The notes under the pieces were generated by a model, which saw nothing but the letters and a program-made list of their open reading frames with translations, was not told the DNA's origin and searched no databases. A stretch of 64,000 nucleotides of DNA. It comes from an uncultured Eggerthellaceae bacterium. Lineage in GTDB: Bacteria > Actinomycetota > Coriobacteriia > Coriobacteriales > Eggerthellaceae. The DNA is taken from NCBI GenBank assembly GCA_958454405.1, contig CAUEBO010000004.1, positions 1-64,000 of the forward strand, in the 5' to 3' direction. Shown here piece by piece: positions 14,481 to 24,427 of the stretch. The position numbers were made by a program, and so were the translations under genes. Within the stretch, counting starts at the first letter, position 1. Every line of letters starts with the position of its first letter.

Positions 14481-16025
14481 ATGGAACGGGTTGTCGTGGT
14501 AGGTGCGGGGGCGAGCGGCTTGGCGGCGGCCATCCGCCTGCGGATCGCCGGGTACGAGGTTGCGCTGTACGAGAAGGAACCCCAGGTGGGCGGCAAGATG
14601 AACCGCATCAGCGAAGAAGGGTTCACCTTCGACGTGGGCCCCACCATCGTGATGATGCCCGAGCTGTACCGCGAGGTGTTCGAGCTTGCCGGGCGCGACC
14701 CGGACGACTACGTGCCCATGGTCGCGGTGGAGCCGCTCATGGACATCGGCTTCTCGGCCGACGAGCGGGTCGTGCTCTCGAACAACCTCGCCGACATCGT
14801 GGCCAGCCTGGAAGCGGTGAGCGAGGAGGACGCGCAGGGCTATCTGGAGTACCTCGGCGTGCTGTACAAGCGCTTCCTCATCGCGAAGAACAACTTCCTG
14901 GAGCGCTCGTTTCGCGGACCGCTCGATTTCTACAATCCGAAGAGCCTGCTGGCCGGGCTGCGCCTGCACACTCTGGGCGACGCCTACTCGTCGGTTTCGC
15001 GCTACGTGAAGGACGATCGGCTGCGCAAGTCGCTCGCGTTCCAGACCCTCTACATCGGCATCTCGCCCTACGAAGGGCCGTCTCTGTACATGATCATCCC
15101 GATGATCGAGCTCCTCTACGGCGTGTGGTTCATGCCGGGCGGCATGTACGCCATGGCGGACGGGATGGCGAGGCTCTTCGAGGAGCTGGGAGGCCGGCTG
15201 CACACGTCGTCGCCCGTCGAGGAGATCGTCGTGCGCGGCGGGCGGGCGAGGGGCGTGATGGTGGGCGGCGAGCTGCACGAGGCCGATGCCGTCGTCTGCG
15301 CCGCCGACTTCCCCTACGCCATGAAGGAGCTGGTGAAAGACGGGCGCGTGCGCGGCGGGTACACCGATGCCAAGATAGACGCGATGGAGTACTCCTGCTC
15401 GTGCTTCGTGCTGTACCTGGGCCTGGACAAGCAGTATCCGGTGGACTCGCTTCACTCCATCAGGTTCGCGGCCGATTTCAAGAAGAACATCGCGGACATC
15501 TTCGACGACGGGCGCTTTCCCGACGACCCTTCCTTCTACCTGTACGCGCCCTCCTTGGCGGACCCGGCGCTTGCGCCCGAAGGCATGCAGGGCCTCTACG
15601 TGCTGGTGCCGGTTCCGTGCTTGTCGGACGGCGGGCCCGGCTGGACGGATGAGGACGTGGCGGCCCGGCGCGACGAGGTGCTGGACCTGGTGGAGCGGGA
15701 GACGGCCTACGCGGACGTGCGGGACCATATCGTGTACGAGAAGGCGTACACGCCCGTCGACTTCGCCGAACGGTTCAACGCCTACCGCGGTGCGACGTTC
15801 GGGCTGCGGCCGACGCTTCTGCAGAGCAACTATTGGCGGCCCCACAACAAGGCCGAGCATTGCAAGGGCCTGTACTTCTGCGGGAGCAGCACGCATCCGG
15901 GCGCGGGCGTGCCCATCGTGCTGTTGAGCGCGCGGCTGGCCGTCGACGAGCTGATGCGCGACGACCGAGCGCGCACAAGGCGCGCGGGAAGCGCCGCGGC
16001 GCGCGGGAACGGAGGCGCGCGATGA
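14481..16025 (+). CDS. Carotenoid (phytoene or dehydrosqualene) desaturase
   Basis: 514 residues from ATG 14481, with AAGGAG just upstream. An FAD-dependent desaturase of the CrtI/CrtN family. The N-terminus is a Rossmann dinucleotide site, VVVVGAGASGLAAAIRLRIAGYEV (3-26), followed by KEPQVGGKMNRISEEGFTFDVGPTIVMMP. The C-terminus has the family signature FCGSSTHPGAGVPIVLLSARLA (about 473-494). It overlaps the synthase gene by 4 nt, so the two act together: condensation of prenyl diphosphates, then desaturation. C30 (CrtN) or C40 (CrtI) cannot be told from the sequence; no other carotenoid gene is near. Confidence 0.9.
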   Translation: MERVVVVGAGASGLAAAIRLRIAGYEVALYEKEPQVGGKMNRISEEGFTFDVGPTIVMMPELYREVFELAGRDPDDYVPMVAVEPLMDIGFSADERVVLSNNLADIVASLEAVSEEDAQGYLEYLGVLYKRFLIAKNNFLERSFRGPLDFYNPKSLLAGLRLHTLGDAYSSVSRYVKDDRLRKSLAFQTLYIGISPYEGPSLYMIIPMIELLYGVWFMPGGMYAMADGMARLFEELGGRLHTSSPVEEIVVRGGRARGVMVGGELHEADAVVCAADFPYAMKELVKDGRVRGGYTDAKIDAMEYSCSCFVLYLGLDKQYPVDSLHSIRFAADFKKNIADIFDDGRFPDDPSFYLYAPSLADPALAPEGMQGLYVLVPVPCLSDGGPGWTDEDVAARRDEVLDLVERETAYADVRDHIVYEKAYTPVDFAERFNAYRGATFGLRPTLLQSNYWRPHNKAEHCKGLYFCGSSTHPGAGVPIVLLSARLAVDELMRDDRARTRRAGSAAARGNGGAR

Positions 16026-16909
16026 CCATGCTGCGCAACCGGTTCGAGGAACGCGCCGAGGATTTCGCCTGGTGCGAGCGCGTCATCCAACGCAACTCGA
16101 AGAGCTTCTACCGGGCGTTCTCGCAGCTGCCGAGCAGAAAGCGGCAGGGCGTGTTCGCGATCTACGCCTTCTGCCGCTTCGCGGACGATTGCGTCGACCG
16201 CGATGCGAGCCGCGCCATGCTGGACGACCTGGCCGTGGAATTCGAGCGGTTTTGCGCCGCGGATGCGCCCGACAAGCCCTTGTGGCGCGCGCTGGACGCG
16301 GTGTTCGAGAGCTTCGACATGGACGAGCGGCCCTTCTTGGACATGCTGGAGGGGCAGCGGCGCGACTTGGACTTCCAGCAGCCTGAGACCATGGAGGACC
16401 TGGAAGACTACGCCTACTACGTGGCGGGGTCGGTGGGGCTCATGCTGCTGCCGATCCTGCATGCCGAATCGGCGGCTGATGCGTCGCTGCGCGCGAGCGC
16501 GATGGCGCTGGGCGTGGCCATGCAGCTGACGAACATCCTGCGCGACGTTGGCGAGGACCGGGAGAACGGGCGTGTGTACCTGCCGGCGCAGGTGTTGGAG
16601 GAGGCCGCGTGCCCGCCTGAGCGGCTGTGCGGACGGCGGGCGGACGCGGCGTTCGTCCGCGCATGGGAGCGGGTGGCGCGCCGCTCCGAAGAGCTGTACC
16701 TGCCCATGCAACGCGATGCGATCCGGCTCGACGAGGACAGCAGGCTCCCCACGCTCTCGTCGCTGTTTTTGTACCGCGGCATCCTGGACCAGGTGCGCGC
16801 CGACGGCTACGCCTGCCTTGAGCGGCGGAGCGCCGTGTCGAAAGAGCGCGCCGCGCAGCTGGTGGGGCAGGCGGCGGCGCTGCTGGCAGGGGAAGGCTCC
16901 GCGCGCTGA
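16022..16909 (+). CDS. Squalene/phytoene synthase family protein
   Basis: 295 residues; ATG 16022 overlaps the stop of the desaturase (ATGA). It condenses two C15 or C20 prenyl diphosphates. Both aspartate-rich metal sites are present: FADDCVDRD near 43-51 and NILRDVGEDREN near 169-180, and the family opening KSFYRAFSQLPSRKRQ is at about 28-43. Membrane-associated, trans-isoprenyl synthase fold. Downstream partner of the desaturase; the pair could make a diapocarotenoid or a C40 carotenoid that protects the membrane. Confidence 0.92.
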   Translation: MTMLRNRFEERAEDFAWCERVIQRNSKSFYRAFSQLPSRKRQGVFAIYAFCRFADDCVDRDASRAMLDDLAVEFERFCAADAPDKPLWRALDAVFESFDMDERPFLDMLEGQRRDLDFQQPETMEDLEDYAYYVAGSVGLMLLPILHAESAADASLRASAMALGVAMQLTNILRDVGEDRENGRVYLPAQVLEEAACPPERLCGRRADAAFVRAWERVARRSEELYLPMQRDAIRLDEDSRLPTLSSLFLYRGILDQVRADGYACLERRSAVSKERAAQLVGQAAALLAGEGSAR

Positions 16910-17001
16910 GGCATTCCGCCCTGCCGCGCGCTCCGAGGTCCGGCGCATGCGGTATCATGGGCTGCGTTCATGAAGGCGACGGGTGGAACGGCGGAGGATC
17001 T

Positions 17002-20000
17002 ATGGCGGCAGCGAACGGCTCATCTGCTTCCGAGGCGCTCGGGCGGTTCTTGCCGGCGGTGCGGGACTGGTTCTTGGAAACGTTCGACGCCCCCACGCCG
17101 GTGCAGGAGGCGGCGTGGGCGGCCGTCGAAGGCGGCGAGAACGCGCTCGCCATCGCGCCGACGGGTTCGGGCAAGACGCTGGCGGCGTTCTTGTTCGCCA
17201 TCGACGCGCTCATGCGCGAGAAAGCGGGCGGGGCTTCTCGGCGCGCAGGCGCTTCGGAGGCGCGGCCTTCGAAAGGCGTGCGCGTGCTGTACGTGTCGCC
17301 GCTCAAGGCGCTGGGAGCGGACGTGGAGCGGAACCTGCAGGCGCCCCTCGCGGGCATCGCCGAGAGGCTGGCGGCCCGCGGCGAGGGCTCCCCGCAGGTT
17401 CGCACGGGCATGCGCACCGGAGACACCGCCCCCGACGCGCGCCGCGCGCTGACGCGCAACCCGCCGGACATCCTCATCACCACGCCCGAATCGCTCTATC
17501 TCATGCTGACGTCGAAGGCGCGCGAGACGCTGCGCACCGTGGAGACGGTCATCGTCGACGAAGTGCATGCGCTTGCGGGCGACAAGCGGGGCGCGCACCT
17601 GGCCTTGAGCCTGGAGCGGCTGGACGACCTGCTGGAGCGTCCGGCGCAGCGCGTCGGGTTGTCGGCCACGGTGCGGCCGCGCGAGGAGGCGGCGCGCTTC
17701 CTGGGCGGCCCCCATCCCGTGCGCGTCATCGCGGCGGGGGACCGGCCCGACGTGGACGTGCGGGTGAGCGTGCCGGTACGCGACATGACCGCCGTGCCTG
17801 CGTTCGGCGGCTTCGGGGCCCCTGCGGCCGCTTCCGCGCGCTCGGGCGGGCGCGGCGGCCCGCGCCGCGCCCCGGCGGAGGAAGCGTGGAAATCCGATCG
17901 GGCGCTGCGGCGCGCGATGGCGCAGGACGCTCCCTCCGCGGGCCCCCCGACCCCGGACAGCCGCTTGGGGTCGTCGTCCATCTGGCCCTACATCGAAGCG
18001 GCCATCCTCGACGAGGTGCTCGCGCACCGCACCACCATCGTGTTCGTGAACTCGCGCGGTTTGTGCGAGAAGCTGACCGCGCGGCTGAACGAGCTGTACG
18101 CGAGCCGGAACGGGGGCGCCGGGTCGTCGGCCGGCTTGGGCGAAGGCGCCCTCGACGACGCCTCCCCGCGCGTTTCGTCCCCGATCCGCTCCGACATGGG
18201 CTCCACGAGCGAGCTTGCCCAAGGCGCCCCCGACATCATCGCGAAGGCGCATCACGGCTCGGTGTCGAAGGAGAAGCGCCTGCAGGTGGAGCGCGAGCTG
18301 AAGCGCGGGGAGCTGCCGTGCGTGGTGGCCACGTCCAGCTTGGAGCTGGGCATCGACATGGGGTCGATCGACCTCGTGCTGCAGGTGGCGGCCCCTCCCT
18401 CGGTGGCCAGCGGGCTGCAGCGCATCGGACGCGCGAACCACCGGGTGGGGGGCAGGCCCAGCGGCATCGTCTACCCACGCACGCGCACCGAGGTCGTCGA
18501 CGCGGCCGTGGCGGCCGAAGGCATGCGGGAAGGCGCCATCGAGGCGACGTCGATGGCGCGCAACCCGCTCGACGTGCTCTCGCAGCAGACGGTGGCGGCC
18601 GTGTCGATGGACGAGCGGACCGCCGACGAATGGTATCGGACGGTGCGCCGCGCCGCGCCGTTCTCGGATCTGCCCCGCAGCGCGTTCGATGCGGTGCTGG
18701 ACATGCTGGCGGGCCGGTATTCGTCGGGAGACCTGTCGGACTTCGCGCCGCGCATCGTATGGGACCGCGAGCGCGGCACGCTGGCGCCGCGGCCCGGCGC
18801 GCAGCGGCAGGCGGTGACGGCGGCGGGCACCATCCCCGATCGCGGCATGTTCTCGGTCGTGCTGCCCGAGGGGGACGGCAACGAGGGGCGCCGCCGCGTG
18901 GGCGAGCTGGACGAGGAGATGGTGTACGAATCGCGCGTGGGCGACGTCATCGCGCTCGGCACCAGCTCGTGGCGCATCCGCGAGATCACGCGCGACCGCG
19001 TGATCGTGGAGCCGGCGCCGGGGCGCAGCGCGCGGCTGCCGTTCTGGCACGGCGAAGGCGTCGGACGTCCTGCCGAGGATGCGCGGCCGCGCGGCCGGTT
19101 TTTGCGGGCGGTCGTGGCCGGCTTGGAGGAGGGCGGCTGCGAAGCGGACGGCGCGGAGGGAGCGGGCGATGCTCTGCCGAAGGCCGGTTCCGCTCTGCGC
19201 GAGCGGCTCGCCGCCGACGGGCTGGACGAGGACGCGCAGCGCAATCTGGTCGCGCTCGTGCGCGCGCAGCGAGAGGCGACCGGCGCCGTGCCCGACGACC
19301 GAACGCTCGTGGTCGAGCGCTGCGAGGACGAAACGGGCGACTGGCGCGTCATCCTGCACTCGCCGTACGGGCGCCGCGTGCACGAGCCATGGGCGATGGC
19401 GGTGTCCCATCGCATCTCGCTCGCGATGGGCTTCGACGCGCAGGTCATGGCGGCCGACGACGGCATCGTGGTGCGCATCCCCATGACCGAGACGCGCCTG
19501 CCGGGCGCGGAGCTGTTCGCGTTCGACCCTGACGAGCTCGAGCGCATCGTGCGCGGCGGCATAGACGCAACGGCGCTCTTCGCCGCGCGGTTCCGCGAAT
19601 GCGCCGCGCGCGCTCTGCTCATGTCGCCGGTGGCTCCGGGCAAGCGCGCGCCGCTGTGGCAGCAGCGCCTGAAGGCCGGCCAGCTTCTGGAGGCCGCGCG
19701 CGCCGAGCCTGGATTCCCCATCTTGCTGGAGGCCGCGCGCGAGTGCCTGCAGGATGTGTACGACATGGGCTCGCTCCGCGCGCTCATGGAGGACGTGCGC
19801 AACGGCTCGGTCCGCTTCGTCGAAGCGCAGACGGCGGTGCCGTCCCCGTTCGCCGCGCCGATGCTGTTCGGCTACGTGGGAGAGCACCTGTACCAGGGGG
19901 ATCTCCCGCATGCCGAGCGCCAGGCGTCGCTGCTCTCGCTCGATCCGAAGCTGCTCGGCGAGCTTCTGGGGTCGGCGGACATGGGGGAGCTGCTCGATGC

Positions 20001-22326
20001 CGACGTGGTGCGCACGGTGGAGGCGCGCTTGCAGCGGACGGATCCCGACCGGCGGGCGCATGCCGACGCCGAGGGCGCGGCCGACCTGCTGCGCGCGCTT
20101 GGGCCGCTGTCGGCCGAGGAGGCGGCTTCGCGCATGGATCCGATCGGCAAAGACGCCGGCGATCTTCCTGCCGATGCGGGCCCGTCGGGCGAAGGGGCCT
20201 TGGGCGGCGAAGCCCCTTCCGCGACGGTGCAGGAAGCGCGCGCGGCGTTCGACGATCTGAGGCGCGCGAAGCGCGCGTTCGCGGTCACGATAGGCGGAAC
20301 GCGGTTATGGGCGTCCGTCGAGGACGCCGGCCGTCTGCGCGACGCCCTGGGCGCGGCCGTTCCGGCTTGGGTGCCGAAGACGTTCCTGGAGGCGCCGGGC
20401 CCCTCCGAGGGCCGCGCTCCCTTGGACGACCTCATCGCTCGGTACGCACGCACGCACGGACCCTTCTCGACCGCGGCGGCAGCGGCGCGGTTCGGCATCG
20501 GGCCGTCGGTCGCGCTCGACGCCTTGCGCCGCCTTGCCGCGGCGGGGAAGCTGGTGCAGGGGCGCTTCGGGTGCGCAGCCGCCGTCGGGGCTGCGGACAA
20601 CCGACCGGATGCATGCGGGGGCGCCCTCGAAGACGAATGGGTGTCCTCCGAGGTGCTCCGGCGGCTGCGGTCCCTCTCGCTCGCCAAGGCGCGGTCCCAG
20701 GTGCGGGCCGTGCCCGCCGAGGCGTACGCGCGCTTCCTGCTCGACCGGCAGGACGTGGGAGCCGACGGCCGGGGAGCGCTCGAGGGCATCGACGGGGTCG
20801 CGCAGGTCATCGCCCAGTTCGAGGGCGTGTTCCTGCCCGCTGCATCGTGGGAGGGCCAGGTGCTGCCCGCCCGCGTGCGCGATTACCGCCCGGCGATGCT
20901 GGACGAGCTGCTGTCCTCGGGCGACGTCGTGTGGGTCGGCGGCCGCCGCGAAGGCGAAGCGGCGGGGCCGGACGGCCGCGCCAAGGCCGCCGCTTCGGCC
21001 GGCCTCGTGGCGTTCTACCCGACGGACTCGCCTCTTGCGCCCGTGCAGGCCGACGTGTCCGAAGACCCCTCCGCCTTCGCTTCGCCTGCGGGGGACGGCC
21101 GCGTCGGGAGCCCTTCCGCCCTGCCCGGCCCGGAGGCCGGCTCCGGGCCGTCTGCGGAGAGGGCCCTTGCCGGGTCCCGACCGACCGTCGAGAGCGCCGT
21201 CGTCGATGCGCTGGGCTGCGGCGGCGGCCTGTTCTTCCGCCAGATCGTGGATGCCGTGCGCCGGCGGCTCGCGCCGGAGCGCATCGACTCGGCAGCCGTC
21301 GCCGGCGCGCTGCGGGCGCTTGCGTGGAGCGGTTTGATTGCGAACGACACGTTCGCGCTCGTCCGGACGGCGGAAGCCGCCGACGCTGCAGGCCGGCGCC
21401 ATCCCGCTTTGCGGCGTCGGGCCAGCAGTCGCCGGGGGCGCCGTCTCGTCGATGCGGACGCGACGCGCGGGGCGGGCGTCCAGCCGAGCCGCTCCGAAGC
21501 GTTCGCCGGCGAAGACGCGCTGTCCGGCCGATGGTGGCGGCTCGCGCCGTCGCAGGCGAGCGGAACCGTGCGCGCGGTGGCGACGGTCGAGTCGATCCTC
21601 GACCGGTACGGAGTGCTCGCGCGCGACGTCGTGCTGCTGTCGGGCGTGCCAGGCGGCATGGCGCCCTTGTTCCCGGTGCTGCGCTCGATGGAGGACGCGG
21701 GCGACGTGCTGCGCGGCGTGTTCGTGGAGGGCCTGGGCCCCGCGCAGTTCGCCGCGCGAGAGACCGTGGACCTGCTGCGCGCCTACGCCGCGGGCGAAGA
21801 CGCGGCGGAGGGGGCGGGAAAGGGCGGTGCCGACCCCGCCACGCAAGGGGGTTTTCCCGGCGGGGCCGGCGGCCTGCGAGACGGGTTCGCCGTCCTGTCC
21901 GCGGACGATCCTGCCAGCCTGTTCGGCGCCGGCATGCCGTGGCCGCCCGTGGCGTTCGGAGCTTGCGGGCAGTCCGCCCGGCCCGAAACCCTCTCGCAAA
22001 CCGCGCGTCCAACGCGCCGTCCCGGAAGCCTCGTCGTGCTGCTGGACGGCAGGCCGGTCCTGCACGCGACGGCGGGCTTGCGCGCCGTCCTGGCCTTCGC
22101 CTCGGACGAGCGCGTGCTCGCCGATGCCGCCGCCGCCCTCGTCGGGCACGTCGCGCGCGCCCTCAGGCGAGCGGGCGGCGAAGGCGCTCGCAGGAAGGTC
22201 GTCGTCGAGACGTTCAACGGCCAGCCCGTCCTGGCCACGCCGTTCGCCGATATCCTGCAGGAGGCCGGCCTCGTGCGCCTTCCCGACGGCATGCGCCTCT
22301 ACATCGATCCCTTCGCGCGCGCCTGA
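17002..22326 (+). CDS. lhr: ATP-dependent helicase Lhr (long form)
   Basis: 1774 residues from ATG 17002, with GGAGG 5 nt upstream and a TATCAT -10 at 16953-16958. Superfamily 2 helicase of the Lhr family, thought to act in DNA repair. Walker A APTGSGKT at about residues 52-59, the DEVH box in VIVDEVHAL at about 186-194, motif III SATVRP, and motifs V/VI in ATSSLELGIDMG ... QRIGRANHRVGG at about 444-490. The C-terminal half corresponds to the Lhr-CTD with winged-helix and HTH_42-like parts. It is some 250 residues longer than E. coli or mycobacterial Lhr because of Ala/Gly/Ser/Pro-rich insertions (for example about 270-330 and in the last 450 residues). Confidence 0.95.
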   Translation: MAAANGSSASEALGRFLPAVRDWFLETFDAPTPVQEAAWAAVEGGENALAIAPTGSGKTLAAFLFAIDALMREKAGGASRRAGASEARPSKGVRVLYVSPLKALGADVERNLQAPLAGIAERLAARGEGSPQVRTGMRTGDTAPDARRALTRNPPDILITTPESLYLMLTSKARETLRTVETVIVDEVHALAGDKRGAHLALSLERLDDLLERPAQRVGLSATVRPREEAARFLGGPHPVRVIAAGDRPDVDVRVSVPVRDMTAVPAFGGFGAPAAASARSGGRGGPRRAPAEEAWKSDRALRRAMAQDAPSAGPPTPDSRLGSSSIWPYIEAAILDEVLAHRTTIVFVNSRGLCEKLTARLNELYASRNGGAGSSAGLGEGALDDASPRVSSPIRSDMGSTSELAQGAPDIIAKAHHGSVSKEKRLQVERELKRGELPCVVATSSLELGIDMGSIDLVLQVAAPPSVASGLQRIGRANHRVGGRPSGIVYPRTRTEVVDAAVAAEGMREGAIEATSMARNPLDVLSQQTVAAVSMDERTADEWYRTVRRAAPFSDLPRSAFDAVLDMLAGRYSSGDLSDFAPRIVWDRERGTLAPRPGAQRQAVTAAGTIPDRGMFSVVLPEGDGNEGRRRVGELDEEMVYESRVGDVIALGTSSWRIREITRDRVIVEPAPGRSARLPFWHGEGVGRPAEDARPRGRFLRAVVAGLEEGGCEADGAEGAGDALPKAGSALRERLAADGLDEDAQRNLVALVRAQREATGAVPDDRTLVVERCEDETGDWRVILHSPYGRRVHEPWAMAVSHRISLAMGFDAQVMAADDGIVVRIPMTETRLPGAELFAFDPDELERIVRGGIDATALFAARFRECAARALLMSPVAPGKRAPLWQQRLKAGQLLEAARAEPGFPILLEAARECLQDVYDMGSLRALMEDVRNGSVRFVEAQTAVPSPFAAPMLFGYVGEHLYQGDLPHAERQASLLSLDPKLLGELLGSADMGELLDADVVRTVEARLQRTDPDRRAHADAEGAADLLRALGPLSAEEAASRMDPIGKDAGDLPADAGPSGEGALGGEAPSATVQEARAAFDDLRRAKRAFAVTIGGTRLWASVEDAGRLRDALGAAVPAWVPKTFLEAPGPSEGRAPLDDLIARYARTHGPFSTAAAAARFGIGPSVALDALRRLAAAGKLVQGRFGCAAAVGAADNRPDACGGALEDEWVSSEVLRRLRSLSLAKARSQVRAVPAEAYARFLLDRQDVGADGRGALEGIDGVAQVIAQFEGVFLPAASWEGQVLPARVRDYRPAMLDELLSSGDVVWVGGRREGEAAGPDGRAKAAASAGLVAFYPTDSPLAPVQADVSEDPSAFASPAGDGRVGSPSALPGPEAGSGPSAERALAGSRPTVESAVVDALGCGGGLFFRQIVDAVRRRLAPERIDSAAVAGALRALAWSGLIANDTFALVRTAEAADAAGRRHPALRRRASSRRGRRLVDADATRGAGVQPSRSEAFAGEDALSGRWWRLAPSQASGTVRAVATVESILDRYGVLARDVVLLSGVPGGMAPLFPVLRSMEDAGDVLRGVFVEGLGPAQFAARETVDLLRAYAAGEDAAEGAGKGGADPATQGGFPGGAGGLRDGFAVLSADDPASLFGAGMPWPPVAFGACGQSARPETLSQTARPTRRPGSLVVLLDGRPVLHATAGLRAVLAFASDERVLADAAAALVGHVARALRRAGGEGARRKVVVETFNGQPVLATPFADILQEAGLVRLPDGMRLYIDPFARA

Positions 22327-22487
22327 GCGGCGCATAGGGCGATTCGTTGGACGTTGTATGACCGGACGATAACGTTTGCATGGAGGCCATGGCCCCGCCA
22401 TACCTTTGGAGTATGTTCGGCTTCGAACCTATGGGTCGCCCGGCGTCGCTCGGGCGAGGGCACGAAGCCGAAGCGGGGAGGACGTTC

Positions 22488-23543
22488 ATGGCGCGCGGGA
22501 CGCACGATGGAAAACCGAAGAAGGGCGGGCTGTTCGACGATCTTTCGATCGCGCAGGTGCTGGCCGGCGCGCTTGCGGCCGTCACGTCCATGCTCCTGGC
22601 TTCCCAAATCGGCATCTACGGCTCCGTCATCGGCGTGGGCGTGGGTTCCGTGGTGTCCGCGGTCGCGTCCCAGCTGTACAAGAAGTTCCTGCAGGCTTCG
22701 GCCGACAAGATCCAGGAGCTGAAGCCGGGGGAGACCGGCTTCATGAGAGGCGCGGGCGGCGGTTCCGAGTCCGCACCGGGCGAGGCGCCGCAGGGGCCTG
22801 CCGGCGGCAGCGAGGGCTCCTCCGCGCCAGATGCCGCCGCGCCCGCCGAGGTGCCGGCTCAGCTCGATCCGGCGCGGACGGCGCGGCTTGAAGGCGCGGC
22901 CACGCGGCGCTCTCCCACGCCGCGGGTCGACGACGACCGCTTGCGCGGCGATGCGGCGTTGGAGCGCGCCCAGGAGCGGCGCGCCCACAAGAGGAAGCTC
23001 CAGCGCGGAGTCGTCATCGTGGCCGTGGTGTCGGCGCTCTTGGCCGTGGGGGCCTCGGCGTTCGTCATCGATTTCGCCACCACGGGCCAGGGCGTCGGGG
23101 AGAAGACCGCGTCCCTCATCCGCCCGTCGTCTGACGAGAAGGCGCCGCAGGCCGACGAAGCATCCTCGGGCGGAGCGCCCAGCGGGCAGGATCCGGCGTC
23201 CGACAGCTCGAAGCAGGACGGCTCGTCTTCCCAGGATGGCGGCTCGAGTGGATCCTCGTCCGGTTCCGGCGGCGGCTCGGACGGCCAGAGCTCCGGGTCC
23301 CAGGGCTCGGGCGACAACGCGCAGGGCGGCGCCGCAGGGGGCGACCAGCCCGGCGACGGCTCCTCTGGATCAGGTTCCGGCTCGGGCTCTGGCTCGGGCT
23401 CGGGCTCCGATCCGAATTCCGGCTCGGGCTCGAATTCCGGCTCCGGCTCGCCGTCGGGCGGCTCGTCCGGATCGAGCACGGGTTCCAGCGGGGGCGGGAG
23501 CTCGAGCTCCTCTTCTTCCGAGGCCGTGCGCGCACTCGCCTAG
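22488..23543 (+). CDS. Membrane protein with Ser/Gly-rich low-complexity tail
   Basis: 351 residues from ATG 22488 (MARGTHDGKPKK), preceded by GGGAGG at 7 nt. Two hydrophobic segments: about 22-55 (LAGALAAVTSMLLASQIGIYGSVIGVGVGSVVSAVAS) and about 172-195 (GVVIVAVVSALLAVGASAFVIDF). A charged 110-residue loop between them contains RDAL-like and KRK sequences. The last 130 residues are almost only Ser, Gly, Asp and Gln, partly made of hexanucleotide ggctcg repeats (about 23380-23420). The tail would lie outside the cell. Not recognised; the end overlaps the convergent sirtuin gene by 4 nt. Confidence 0.8.
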   Translation: MARGTHDGKPKKGGLFDDLSIAQVLAGALAAVTSMLLASQIGIYGSVIGVGVGSVVSAVASQLYKKFLQASADKIQELKPGETGFMRGAGGGSESAPGEAPQGPAGGSEGSSAPDAAAPAEVPAQLDPARTARLEGAATRRSPTPRVDDDRLRGDAALERAQERRAHKRKLQRGVVIVAVVSALLAVGASAFVIDFATTGQGVGEKTASLIRPSSDEKAPQADEASSGGAPSGQDPASDSSKQDGSSSQDGGSSGSSSGSGGGSDGQSSGSQGSGDNAQGGAAGGDQPGDGSSGSGSGSGSGSGSGSDPNSGSGSNSGSGSPSGGSSGSSTGSSGGGSSSSSSSEAVRALA

Positions 23544-24427
23544 CGCACCGCGATGCGCGGCCACAGCTTGGCGATATCGCCCGCAAGGCCCACCCCGTTT
23601 TCCCCGGCGCTCCCCTCGATGCGAGCGTCGTCGCGGTTCATGCGCACGAGCGGCGCGCCCGTCAGGGCGGCCAGCCGCTCGAAGGGGCGGCGGATGATGC
23701 CGGGGGTGTTCCACCCCACTCCCAGCTCCAAAAGCACGGTGCGGCGCTCGCGCATGCCCTCGACGAACCGCAGGAAGCGCTGTTGAGCCGCGTGCCACGA
23801 CGCGTCCTCGACGAAGTGCCCGTCGCAGCGCAGGTGCACGGCCATCGGCCCGCCGCAGACGGGGCACGACGGGACGAGCTCGCTCGGCGCGCGGGTGGGA
23901 TCGCTCCGCTCGGCTGCTGCCAGAATGTCGGCGACCAGCCGCTCGTTGGGATAGAGGCGCTCGTGGCATCCGCTCCTGCATTGGTTGAAGCCGTAGTCGC
24001 CTTGCGTGGCGAATAGGCGGCTGCCATCGAAGCCCGCTTTCTCGAACTGCGCGTCCACGTTCGTGGTGATGACGAAGTAGTCGCGCGTGCGCGCGAAGTC
24101 GAAGAGCTCGCGGTAGAGCGGCAGCGCGGGAGGCTGGTAGCGGTTGACGTGCACGTGGCGCGCCCAGTACGCCCACCGGTCCTCTTCGGTCGGGAAGGGG
24201 TAGAAGCCGGCCGAGTACATGTCGGTCATGCCGTAGCGCGCGATGAACGGGGCGAACGCGCGCTCGAAGCGCTCGCCGCCGTAGTCCAGGCCCGCAGCGG
24301 TCGAAAGTCCCGCTCCGGCGCCGATGAGGACGCGTTCGGCGCGCCCGAGAAGCTTGCGGGCCTCTGCCAGGCCGCTTGCAAGCTCCATGCCGCGCGCCGG
24401 TCCGTTCGCCGGGAAGCGATCGTCCAT
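23540..24427 (-). CDS. Class M sirtuin (SirTM), protein ADP-ribosyltransferase type
   Basis: 295 residues from ATG 24427, with AAAGGAGG upstream. Sir2 fold: NAD site GAGAGLSTAAGLDY at about 36-49, TTNVD at 121-125, and a zinc ribbon with cysteines near 150, 154, 188 and 191 (QCRSGC ... SCPVCGG). The usual catalytic HG is replaced by TQGDYG (Q142). This Gln and the PF..E/W.Y..RHV region are typical of macrodomain-linked sirtuins, which mono-ADP-ribosylate a lipoylated GcvH-like protein in Staphylococcus and Streptococcus. A macrodomain protein of the matching class lies 540 nt away, but no GcvH-L or LplA gene is in the window. The target here is unknown. Confidence 0.85.
   Translation of the reverse strand: MDDRFPANGPARGMELASGLAEARKLLGRAERVLIGAGAGLSTAAGLDYGGERFERAFAPFIARYGMTDMYSAGFYPFPTEEDRWAYWARHVHVNRYQPPALPLYRELFDFARTRDYFVITTNVDAQFEKAGFDGSRLFATQGDYGFNQCRSGCHERLYPNERLVADILAAAERSDPTRAPSELVPSCPVCGGPMAVHLRCDGHFVEDASWHAAQQRFLRFVEGMRERRTVLLELGVGWNTPGIIRRPFERLAALTGAPLVRMNRDDARIEGSAGENGVGLAGDIAKLWPRIAVR

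Noticed and set aside
17020..20061. A 1013-codon open frame antisense to lhr
   Set aside because: Arg/His/Gln-rich shadow frame of a high-GC gene; no start signal or motif, while the sense frame has all helicase motifs.
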